Source: Crocodylus rhombifer (taxonomy: Eukaryota; Chordata; Crocodylia; Crocodylidae). From it: a stretch of 64,000 nt of DNA. Shown here piece after piece: positions 37,201 through 49,200 of the stretch; the first letter of the stretch is position 1, and each line of letters opens with the position of its first letter. The translations under genes and the position numbers were made by a program. The stretch covers positions 612,983-676,982 of the forward strand of contig JAVSML010021635.1 in assembly GCA_038503035.1 (NCBI GenBank), written 5' to 3'. The notes under the pieces were generated by a model that worked only from the letters and a program-made list of their open reading frames with translations, did no database searches and was not told the origin of the DNA.

Positions 37201-40200
37201 GACTCTTCCACATAATAGGTGAGTTGTTTGACAAATATACCTGACCCTAGATTGCTGGGCTTTAAAAGAAGAGGATAACTCTGATTTGTTTTTTTAAAGA
37301 AATAACTAGGTGTCTAAGTTCAGAACAAAGTTCAAAGCAGTCCCAAACTCTCCTCATGAATTGTATAAGAGAGCCTATTACCTAATGCAGGGTGGGCTTT
37401 TTACTCCAGGGGCCAGACATCTAAAAGGCACTGCAGTACATAATGCTGCAATTCTGAAGTCTATCCTTGGGTCTAGCCTTCAGTTAATTCTATTCATGAT
37501 ACCTAAGCTACAAAAAATCAGGCTCACGCTGTCAATTTAAAAAGTAGTAAAATCTTGCTGCTTAACATTAAAGCAGGGAGATATGACTAAATCGGCAGAG
37601 AGAGCTCATCTGTTCAATGAGATGTAATATTTTACATTGGCCTCTGTTTAAATTCCTAGTTAACATTAACAGAGGAATAAGGGTGTCCCTCTCCCATCCC
37701 ATCCCTTTAATTCAAGTATCTCAACTTTTTAGGGTTGTTCTGGGTGCATCTACACCTCTATATTTAATGCGTAGCAATACATTCTATTGCATCTCGTGCT
37801 GGAGTTTATTGGTCCTAGGTACGTTTACATATGCGCCCAGGACTGCAGCATGTTGAGCAGGGTCAGAACAGCCTCTCCTGGCAGAAGGCCTGTGGGGGGA
37901 TCAGCCTGCCAGCTTGGAGCTGCTCCGACCTGGCTTAGCATGCTGCAGAGGGACTGGCTGGGACATGAGGGCGCTTCCCCTCCCATCGAGACACCCTCGT
38001 GCTCCAGCCAGCCCTGTCAGAGTCTACACGTACATTGCAGCACACAAAAAAACACTGCAATAGGATAGTACTTGTATTTACAAGTACTAACCTGCTGCAG
38101 AATTTATTAGTTTCCTGTGGTCTAATATGACCACACATGTAGATGCTGAGATGTTTACTGCAGAGCCAATTGTCTAATTAGCTTTGCAGTAAACATCACA
38201 TATAGACGAACCCTCTGTGTATAAAATTGCAGTACATTGTGGGTTTTTCTTTCTTTTCTAATTTCAGCCTAAATGCAAGTAAGTATGTTTTAAAAGGGTT
38301 TTATTTATTTGTTTGTTTATGTATTTATTTGAGGCGGGGTTGTTGGGTGTTTTTTTGTTTTTTTTTTAAAGTCTTGGCTAGTTAAGTGTAGTTCTTGGCA
38401 GAGGAAAATTATTAAGGTTGTTTACTGCTCAAGAAAATATCTGCAGAAAGCTGTGCAGTTAGAATTTAGGACCAGATCCAAAAAAAGGAACTGAGCACTA
38501 AAAAAATAGAACTATGCCTGTTGTCTACACCTGCATATTAAATGCATCTAAAATGTTAAATTAAAGAACAGATATTACACTTGTTCTAGGGATGGATTCT
38601 GTTATACATGCTTGAATGAGTATATCCTTTAAGTGTGACTCAGGTTTGCATTCATTATTATGATGTGGATGACTTCTGTATGATTGGGTTTGATGGATAA
38701 ACTATTCTTCTGCATTAATTAATAGGCTCACTGTTTAACTAAATGACTGTGTGTGGTTCTCAGCCTAGGGTGAAATTTTACAGAGTAGAAAAACATTCTT
38801 CTAAGTGTTGACACAAATTAAGTTATAGCAGGGCAAGTACTGTACACCTTATCTAGAAATTTGTACCACACCCATTCTTGTAGAATCTCAGTATGTTAAA
38901 TTATGCTTCCATTTATATTCTCAGAATTCAAATACATTGTTATTTGTGAGGAAAAGAAAATGTATTTCTTATATTAAGTAATTAAATAACAGGAACAGAA
39001 GAGTTTTATGGACCTGAGCTTGTGATTATTCCTGCCTTTCAAGGAAAATTTTAAAAATTTGCTGTGGTAGATATTTATGTTTACCAGTAGTTGTTGAATT
39101 CTTTTGTATGTTACCAAATGATTTACTGCCAAAAATAATAAACTCACAGAATGGTCATTTTTAAATGTTACTTGCGTTAATAAAATATTCCTAAAAGTAT
39201 GCTGCAAAACTGAAGCATACTGGATTTTTAAAAATAATTGACTATAACTATCCATTGGAGGTAATGTGTGAGTTGCTATACTGCTGAGTATATTATTAAC
39301 ATTATAAAGTGCTCTTTTTTTTTAACTGTTTATGTTTTTATAATATTAAAGGTCCAGTTATTTTCAGAACCAGAATTCAAGGGTAGTTGCCAAATTGTTG
39401 AGAGAAACACCAATCACACTGGCATTTCATTTGCTACAAAATCTTCAAAGGTTTTAGCTGGCAGGTAAGTACAGAATTATATGATTATTATAAAAAACGC
39501 CAAAATGGCAAATGATCATTTAAAATAAAAATAGTATAACAACTTTCAAAAGTCAGAAATGGTTTCACAAACCCAGGTGGAGTTGAGTGGAAGAAAAACA
39601 GTAATGTTTCATGATTAATTGTATCATCATTTAATCCACTCTCTATGAGGATAGCCCTGTTTCTTGGCATGGTTTATAAGTTAGTCTATTTACAACCTAA
39701 AAACAATTGAGAAGGGCTAGCAAAAGTTTACTTATTAATGGAATTGTTAATTATAATTTAATCATCACTTCTTGTAGCTGGATAGCATATGATAGAGAAG
39801 ATTTTTCTGGAAACCAGTATGTATTAGAAGAAGGAGTATATCCTACACTGTCTGCAATGGGATGTCCACCCCAAACAAACCTTCAGTCTCTACAAGTTAT
39901 CAACATTGTAAGTATGATTGGATAAGTACACAGAGATACTTTCATAATACTTAAAGTCTCATTTTTGCAATTGTAAAAAGACGGAGAGGCATAGGTGCTA
40001 CAGGAACATATTCTGCTGTTCAGTGACCTGTGGGTAACAAATCTATTTTGCGAAGGACACGATCCTACAGAACCAGCAAGTGCTAACTGTCGCTGGTGGT
40101 ACACTTGATAGCAGTATGCATAAAAGAGTCAAGAATGATTTTAGCAGTGAGTGAATTGCTGCTTTCATGAACGCCTTGCGTCTCCTGAGGCTGGGCAGGC

Positions 40201-43200
40201 AGCGGTATCAGTGGCAGGGGTGTGGTGGCTGCAAGCAGGGACCACCCACAGGCAGCCACAGTGGTGGCAGGGGTGGCAATTAGTGATTGCCTGCAGATGC
40301 CACCAGCAGTGGAGGGGTGGCAAGCAGCAACTGCCTGCAGATGCCGTTGGCAGAGTCAGCAGCGGCTAATCTCAGGAGGGGCACAGCCAATCTCGGGTGC
40401 ACGTGCACCCACACATACCCCCTATGCATCACCAGTGGCTGCTTTTCACTATAGGTGGTCCCTTCAAGTAATGTTTGAGGTGGTTGTAGAACAGTATAAG
40501 TAAGCGTCCCAGCTTCTGTCCATGGAGCATGTGCCTAAAAAGGAATTCAACTTTACAAAAATTAAACTAGTTATAAAGTGTTCTTGTCAATGTCATTGTC
40601 AATCCTGTTCATTCACTCACCTGTAGCCATTCTTCTAAATAAGCAACAAAACTGAACCTTGCATTTGAAAATCAGAGTTCTATATTACATTAAAAAATTA
40701 CTCGTATATTAGTAAAATATTTTATATACTTAATATAGAATTCTGTCTAATTTTTTGTTTATTTCAAGCAAACGAGAAATTAAATGGCTTTTTATTTTGA
40801 GCCTTTTATGTACTAGGGGTCACCAATAAACTGACTGAATCCCACAAAAAATTATTACAGTAAATTATTTGCAGGACCGTGCCAAGTGTGTTTTAAAGCT
40901 AATATAAATATTAAGTAAATATAGTAAAGAAATCCAGTGACTTGGTTACAGGAGGTTTTTACTAATTACAGAAGAGCAAAAGTAAACTGAACCCTCCTCT
41001 TCAAATTTGGCCTTTATAGTGCACACTCACTTTAATTTTTCCATTGCAGGAAAAAAGTAAACATTTGTCATTTTTTAGCCTCTGTATTAGTTTTTAATGC
41101 ATAATAGAAACCCCAGAAAAGAGCCTCTGCAGATGTATCCTACATTTTTTACTACTTTTGTCATGTTCCTAATGCATGTTATTAAACATTTTTTTTAAAA
41201 AAATGTGCACATGAATAGTAACAGAATAATTTAGTATATTGTATTCTTTTCTTCATGGCATTAGAAGAGTTTTGAATGCCTGATTCCTATGTAGAAGGAT
41301 AAACTTCCTCTTTGAAAACTTGTCCATAGTAAAGGAAAGTAGACTGGCTAAAATGACAGACATTTGTTTGTTCTATTTCACAAGCACTTCCCAGGTTTGT
41401 TCTGTAACAGGTTTTGTTAGGCCTAGCAGGAGTAAATACAATGCTATGTTGTGTATTTTGTATGTTGTTAATTATGTCGTCTTAGAGGTTGGTTCCTTGA
41501 GGGGAAGATGAGTTGAGCAAGAGAGCCTATGTTCTATTTCTTTATATTTGTGTAACAGCAAACCAACATATGGAAAGTAAAGAGCTACTGGCAGAAATGC
41601 ACGCAATTGTGTAAAGGTTACCTTCATAATTCTGCAGAGGTTGCTTTTTCAGAACTTACCTTTCAGGTTTTTGGCCAGCTTTACCTTTCAGGTTTTTCAG
41701 CCACTTTTGCACTGGTGCCACTCATTCTCAGTACTGTATTTTTCTGCTTCTCCCCCAGATATTCTCCACATCTCTGTGGTATTACCTGATCTTAATACAG
41801 TGGGTTACTTCCCCTTCCCTCCCTCACATCCCTTCTCCAGAAACCCACTTCTAATTAGATACCACAAGAAAGCAAAGGGAGATATTCAAAAGCACCTGAG
41901 GAGTTTAGGAGCACATATATCCTTTTTTTTTTAATTCATTGGAGCTTATATTTTGAAAATGTCTCCCTAAGATGAGGGTGCTCAACCTCAGGCCCACAGG
42001 TCAAATGCAACCTTCAGAGATGTGACATCCAGCCCACAGGACTTCATATGGGTTAGGAGATTTGATGGCAGGGGAGCAGTGGCAATCAATACTGCCACTG
42101 TCCCCTGCTACCAAATTCCCAAGACCCATGCAGTAGGCTCAGGGCCAAGCCATGCCTTGCGCCTTGCTGCCTCTCCCACCCCACATGGCAGTCTCAAGGC
42201 CAGGTCACGTCCCCTTCCCTCCAGCATGGCCAGATTGGGCCCACCATCTGCATGGAATCTTCAGAGGGTCTGAGCACCATCTGTCTGGCATACAGAGAGA
42301 AAAGTTTGGACGCCACTGCCTGAAGACTGCAGAACCATTTGTTTATCCAAGCTATTTTTCTGCATCATGCTGTGCACTAGCATCTTCTGAATACCTTAAT
42401 TATTGATAGCAAATTTTGTGTTTCCTCACCTCCTCCCAGTGTCATGTCTTAAGTTATGCTGTAAACTCTTCAGAGTAGGACTCTTTTTGATCTTGCTTGT
42501 ACTGCAGATCTACTCTGTTGAGTGCCAAATAAATACATATTTAATTAGTAACTCTGTAAAACCTCAAGATGTAAGTGTATGTTTCTAAGCTCTTTTTAAC
42601 ACAAGTGCTAGTTTTATACAATGTAATAAAATAAAGAAATTGTAGGTTTTAAAGTTTCTAACTGACCCTCTTGCCCTTTTAGCTGAAGGGAGTGTTATGT
42701 AATGACGTTACTGAGTCACGAAAATACCCGAGATGGAAGGTGTGGTTCAAAGTCAAATAGCTTCATTCCCCGTCCTTTTTCCAGTGCATGCTCAGAATAC
42801 ATTATTTTAGAGGTACTGCTTTGGGTTATAGGGTGATTTATTAACCAGTTTAATACCAGCAACCATAGCCCTTTCATTCAAAGATGCAGCCACAGGAGAG
42901 GGAAGGAAAGAAATAAAGATGACTTCCTTATGCAGTAGTCCTGTGTAGAGCACTCATCCAGAAAGTGATCTGTGTTCTAGGCTCCTCTGAGCTTGAGCGG
43001 GTTCAGACATACATCTCAGGGAAGGTGGACTACCTTCAACCCTCTAGCTGAAGTCATGCCAGTAAACAGATCTCTTGCACCCAGTGAAGAAGGCACTCAC
43101 TTGAGAGGGAGTATCTCTAACCCAGTGATTATGGTGTTCTGCCCCAAATGTTGTTTATGCATTTTGTCCAACATTCTCTTTAAGAAAAAAAAAAGGGGGG

Positions 43201-46200
43201 GGGGTAGGGGGGGGAATGCCAGTCGTCCAAGTTGTTTCAGTGGAGTTCATAAGAACAAAGGATCCAACTACCACAGAGCAGACTGGAAGATTAGAGCCTT
43301 AGATGTTTTATGTTAAAGGCATGCATTTGATCAGGCATGTGACCCCAGAAACTGTCCTGAGGATTACTTAATGAATACTTGCTTCCTTTTGTGGGCCATA
43401 ACTTTGTTCAAAATAAGAGGTATGGTTCCTTTCCATTCCTCCACTCAGATGACAGTGGAAAGCAAGGAGTTCTAGATAGTGATGTTTCTTAGGCTCTAAA
43501 AAATCTTTTTAAAATAGTTTCCATTCAGCTTTGAGGATGCACATTCCCCAGTGATAGTTAACTGAACAATACAAGAGGGGTTTGATTTGTAATTAAAACT
43601 TGTTTTAAAATATACTTATGATAGATATTATATGCAGCCCAAATGCATAGAACCATGGGTTTGTTTTCTGTGATAAGGATAGATTTGTCCATTCAATGCA
43701 AAAAATATATATATATGGGTGTTATGAACAACATTCTGTTAATGAGAAACCATGGCAAGAGGAGTTTCTGATATTCTGTCCCAAAAGGGAAAAAACATTT
43801 AAAAATAAAGAATTTTTGTGGCTTGATGATCTCTATGACCTCTCAAGTTCCACATGTAATTTAAAAGTACTAAGTAAACCTTTTCTTTTAATTAAGTAAA
43901 CCTCTTCTTTTAATTCAGGAGCTTTCTGAACCATGCATAGCCCTTTTTGAAAAGGAAGATTTCCAAGGAAAGAAAATAGAATTTACTACAGAAATCTTAA
44001 ATCTCCAGTTCCTGGGATACAATTCTCGAATAGCTTCAGTTCAAGTTTCTGGTGGCATGTAAGTTTAAACTTACTATTTACTTTTGTGGAAACTAAGTAA
44101 ATGTTAAATAGTACAAAAATACATGTGTAAATGAAAATAAGGGACATTGGGTTGAAATATTACTTCACAATTCAATCTTGATTTGCCAAGAGAAGGCTCA
44201 AAAGCTACTTCCTATGAGATGACAACGCTGGAGAAGAAAGTGCTCTGTATCTTCTGGGCTAGGATAAGAAGCTTGAATTTGTGTAAAACTGATGTGGGTA
44301 TTGACTCCTTCATCCCATAGAAGTAAATATATAGGATTGGTGCCTTAAGGAAGTCTTCTTGCAAATTCCTACAGTAGTATTGTTTCACTATATTGTTCCA
44401 TTCCACAGTTTGTTGTGTACTGATTTCATGCAGGGCATTATTTACATGGGAAATTCTGTTCTCATCTCAATCAATAGGAAGCTGCTTTAGAAAGTCTGCC
44501 ATATTTACTCCACTACCTAGTCACTACAAATGAAGAGAGGATAGCTTTGGATCATTGTCATTCTTCAGTCTAAACTAGTGAGATTTCTCTGATTCAGTGG
44601 TAAACTCTGATTCAGTTTAGTGGGACTTTTTATTATGAAATTATTATTATGAAAATATTTTCTTTTGTTGTTTTACCTTAAACTCTTAAACTATATTTTA
44701 AAAAAGGATTCTCTGATTTAATACATGCTGGCATACAAACAATTATAAATGGCTTGAGGCAGTCTGAAAATTTTTCCTTTTAATATAGCTTTAATCTCCT
44801 TAGATCACACACTACAATTAGAATACTTCTGTTGAGTCTTCCTCCAAAATACCCACCTTAATTCTATAAATAAGTTTTTAATTTTTTTTTTTACTCTGTG
44901 AATAACATTTGCATTTAAATAGTTTTTTAAAAAGTTCAAATTGCAGACTGATACCCCAGAGGAGTCCAGTACTGCCCTGAATTGGATGGCTTAACTCAAG
45001 CTGTCTTCAAGCATGCCTCATATTTGTCATCTGGACAAAATAGTGGGAATATTTTTGTTTGCTCATTGAATAGAAATTTGAAATTAATTCACAGGAAGAG
45101 GTCCTCAGGGGATAGAAATTCTGTTTTGCAAAGGAGTTTGAATTTTTAGCATTTATCTGCATTTCAAGTAGAGAGGTTTTGTATCTATAACCTGCATACT
45201 TAAATTCAGATCAGTTGAAAAGTTTTCATTTTGATTTTGCTTTTTTTATTTTGTATATTATAAAAGTAAAACTTAACAAGACATTTTTTAAAACTAAATA
45301 GTGTTACGGGACCATTAAGTATCATTTAAACAAACAGAACTCCTGCTCCCTGTCTTCAGGCTGGTCTCTGTAAAATTACTATGATGGTAGAGTTAAAACA
45401 ATGCAATATATGGAGAGCAGAGCCAACAAATGTTGTACAGTACTATCCTGTAACATTAACATAATACTTAAGTCTCAATCATGTATGCCTTTCAAGTAGA
45501 ATTGGCTAGTGTTCTGATTTCTGTAATGACTGTCAGGAAGAGTTTTAAATTTCTTTGGCGAGGTATGAAAATATTTCCATCGTGACTTATTAATATTGGT
45601 CCTCAACCAGCCAAAGTGCAAGCATTGCATAATTACTGAAAAGCTGCTTCTCATTTTCCATTACAGGAAATAATCTGAAGCCAAAGGCCAATTTGTTTCT
45701 TGGCCAAATATGTGGTTACCACTCAGTCACTAGAAGCACACCCTCAATTCTGTGCACTTCCTATTCTAGGACAATAAACCACTGTGTTCTGGTTGTTCAG
45801 TGCCATCAGAATTCCCTGCCCATGCACCACATGTGTTTGTGGCCAGGTCTGTTGCTGACCCCTGCCTTCATCAGATTGCAAGCTTATTAAAACCTTCTCT
45901 GCTGCACCTTCTTCCCTCCTGCAGGAGTTTTCACCAATAAGAGTAGCTCATTTTAAAAAAAGTAAATTTCATACCTGGTTATATATAATTGGCTAAGAAG
46001 TTAGGAAATTTAGGTACCCCCATATTTAGTGACTCATTTCACAGTAATGTAGAATAATAAGCATTCTGAGAATCCCTGTGTGTCAGAACTCCTGGGATTA
46101 TTGCACACAGGGCAAAATTTGGCACGATGGTGAAAAAAAGCAGACACCAAGTTATTTGTGCATGTCTGTGCACATCCTGACACTGTTCATTCATAAGATC

Positions 46201-49200
46201 ATTGTACTTCATACTCTTTTTAAGCTAAGATAATGCTTTGTTTCATTTGGGGTGGGATTTTTTTTTTTTTTGACAAGATTTAGAAATGTGAACCCAAACC
46301 TACAACTCCTGGCATGGCTGCTATAAATCCAGAGATGATTTTATTGCTTTGGAGAGCAGTTGAAAATAAATATGTTCATTAGCACTGCTGACATAAGCAC
46401 AGCCTTTTGGTGTGATAAAACTTTTAAAATATCACTTAATATTTTCAGAAGCAGCCATCAATACATCTGATATGTCACAAGCATTTTGTATTTTCAGATG
46501 GGTAATCTATGAACATAGTAATTACAGAGGACGTCAGATGTTGCTATCCCCAAATGATATCCCAGACTGGTATAAACTAAGTGGATATCACCAAATAGGC
46601 TCTCTACGACCTTTATTACAGGTGAGAGAAGGGCACTGGTCTCCTTTGTGTGCTTCCTGTATTTTTATTGTTGTTGACTTTGTTCTTGCAGTACAGAATT
46701 AAAGGCAACATTATAATCCTGTTGCAGGTCACAAAACAGAAATGGGGAACCTGGAGGGAACATATTTTGAAAATTTTGTCTATGTTACCATTCATAATAT
46801 TTCCGTGAACTGTGCCCCTTGGTTTTGCTGTTCTGTTTCCCAAAGTCTAAAACTGTCTTCCATGTACACTTGAAACCAAATAAAAGTTACTTGTGAGCAA
46901 ATCACTTTAACTGAATTACTTCAACAAGTAGTCAACCTTCTGAATTCCCCACTGGTCACAGACTATCTGCATCATCTTCAACTGTTCTCACAAATTCAAC
47001 CAAATTGGTCAGGGAAACTGCTAATTTTTGCCTAGATACTTCAACCAGAAGCATTTAATCTGTTTTCTTGAAGAAAGCAAAAACAATTCTAGTCTGTTTT
47101 ATAAACTTTTAAATATGTAAATTGATTAGTTGGTGATCCTGTATAAAATACCGTCATGACTTTTTTTGTAAGGATCATCTCATTTGAGGTTGAAGCATCA
47201 TGACTACATATATTTTAATACCTAGCCCATCCTCATAAACTCTAATACTGAAGGTTTATATTAAGCGATGCTTTATTGGGGGGGGAAAAAACTTTTTGCA
47301 GTTCACATCATTCAAGTTTCAAAGCGCTTGGTATCTATAATGAATGCATTTGCTCCCTATCGTATAAATGTCTGCTTGTGCCTCAAACACAAAGCAGAGA
47401 AATTAATCCAGAATAAATTAAGATGTGAATTTATAACAGTAGCTATTCCACACAAGTAAGTAAAACTAGATCCTGCAAAGACACCCTTAGTGCATGATTG
47501 ATAACAGTATCTGTACAAGAGTTAAGAGTGTAATTTTTATAAGAACCACTTGTTTGCGTCCTGTGGACTATAGATTTTAAAGCACTGATACAGAATGAAG
47601 ACTTCTTAAGCCTTGGGTCTCCTCAGACTTTTTGTTTTTTAAATATCCTAATAGGAAATTCAGAGCCTTTTTGGGGGAGACAGAGGACAGGTCCCAAGTA
47701 TTACACTGAATACTGAATGCCTCTACATGTACACATTAATGCAATATAATAAAATTTGGTACATATTGTGCCAAAATTTATTGCTCCTGGAACCTGTGTT
47801 TACATGTGCACCAGGGACCAAAGCATGTTTAGCTGAGTTGGAGCAGATTTGGCTGGCAGGGGACCTGTGGCCTAATGGCTGCAGTTGTAGACACTGAGAC
47901 TTTGCTGCGGAGCTAATTAGGCAGCTCCGCAGTAAACATCTCATGTAGCTGTACCCAGTAAGTAGCAGTTGCTTTGAGGTTAACCAGGAACAAGATGTAT
48001 TCCTGCATGAAAGGCTATGGTTAATACTGCTGTTTTTACAGAAACGTGTATACTTCAGACTTCGAAACAAGAAAACGGGACAGTTCATTTCAACTGATGG
48101 AAATCTAGACAATTTGAATCTTCTCCGAATACAGGTTTCAGAAGATAAATCAGATGATCAAATATGGGTTTATCAGGATGGATTCATCAAGTGCAGGGTG
48201 AGGTTAATGTTTTAGTGGAACTCTTGTTTTTATAAACTTTGAATGATCTATCTCAGTATAGCAGTCCATATAATTATGCAACTCAAAATCCTTTTAAAGA
48301 TTCACAAGAGCACTGCCTGTTGTCTTTATAGTATCATATTTTCTTGCATACAACACCTTAGAATATAATATGTCTTTTGTTTGGAAGACGGACTGAAGAA
48401 AAAGCATCTTTCCTTGTATTAAGTAACTGAGGCAACATGTGCAAATTAAAGCTGTATAGAAACCAGCTATAAAATTATTACACATTTTCCAATAATAACT
48501 TTATAGCTGGTTAGGCCTTTTTAAAGTGCCATAATTAATTTGTAGCCACTTTAAATCGATTGTACAATTAACCAGATTTTTTGTGTGTACCGCATGTAAC
48601 ATCTAGAAAGGGCCTGAGTAGCAGCAGCCAAGGAGTACAGCCTGCTTATTGTTCTGCTATATATGCGTCTTGTCCAGATTTTACTTTAACTTTTGCACTA
48701 ACTGGCAGAGAATTCTTACCATATTTCTTGTACAAATGTATGCTGCAATTTCCAGCAGCTGCTTTTTGGGAGGAAAAGGATATGTTGTATGCAAGAATAT
48801 ACAATATTTTTTGCCTTTTGGAAGCACTATATTCTCACTGTAATTGTCTTTCATTTTTTTCTTAAACCCGCATGCTATATGCTTTTATGTCTAAAATTAA
48901 AATGCACTGTATTATATTTTTTTCCATGTCATACTTCTCCATTTAATTGAAACACAAGTTAAGTTTTTTTACATTGAACCTCCCCTTTTCTGAATGGCAT
49001 AAATTAATGAAAACCAGGAACCCTGGTTACGTCTGATTTTAAAAAATCCCCAATTTTCAGTTGGGGAAAGAGGAAAAGTAACCCCAAATTTACATTTTTC
49101 CATGTTTCATTTTAAATCACAGAAAAATGTGGATTTGGGGTTTTTTAACCAAAAATTGGGGATTTTTTTTTTTAAATCAGACAAAACCAGGATCCCTGAT

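Larger units (their letters stand above)
36561..39351 (+). other. CRYBG1 intron with MITE and tRNA-like fragment
   Basis: Contains a short repeat with the TTGGTCCAATAAAAG core (about 36724-36780), a tRNA-like SINE remnant (37118-37182), a MITE with CATCTACAC-type ends (37741-38208) and an 11-nt exon-like segment with strong splice sites (38268-38278). The rest is AT-rich intron. Confidence 0.7.
39908..43918 (+). other. CRYBG1 intron with GC-rich repeats and duplicated acceptor tract
   Basis: Contains a GC-rich block with imperfect tandem repetition (40180-40460), a hAT-like fragment (about 41972-42325), a weak tRNA-like remnant (about 42935-42992), a poly-A/poly-G purine tract (43184-43214) and a tandemly duplicated 22-bp pyrimidine tract next to the acceptor (43871-43914). 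No exon is seen. Confidence 0.7.
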
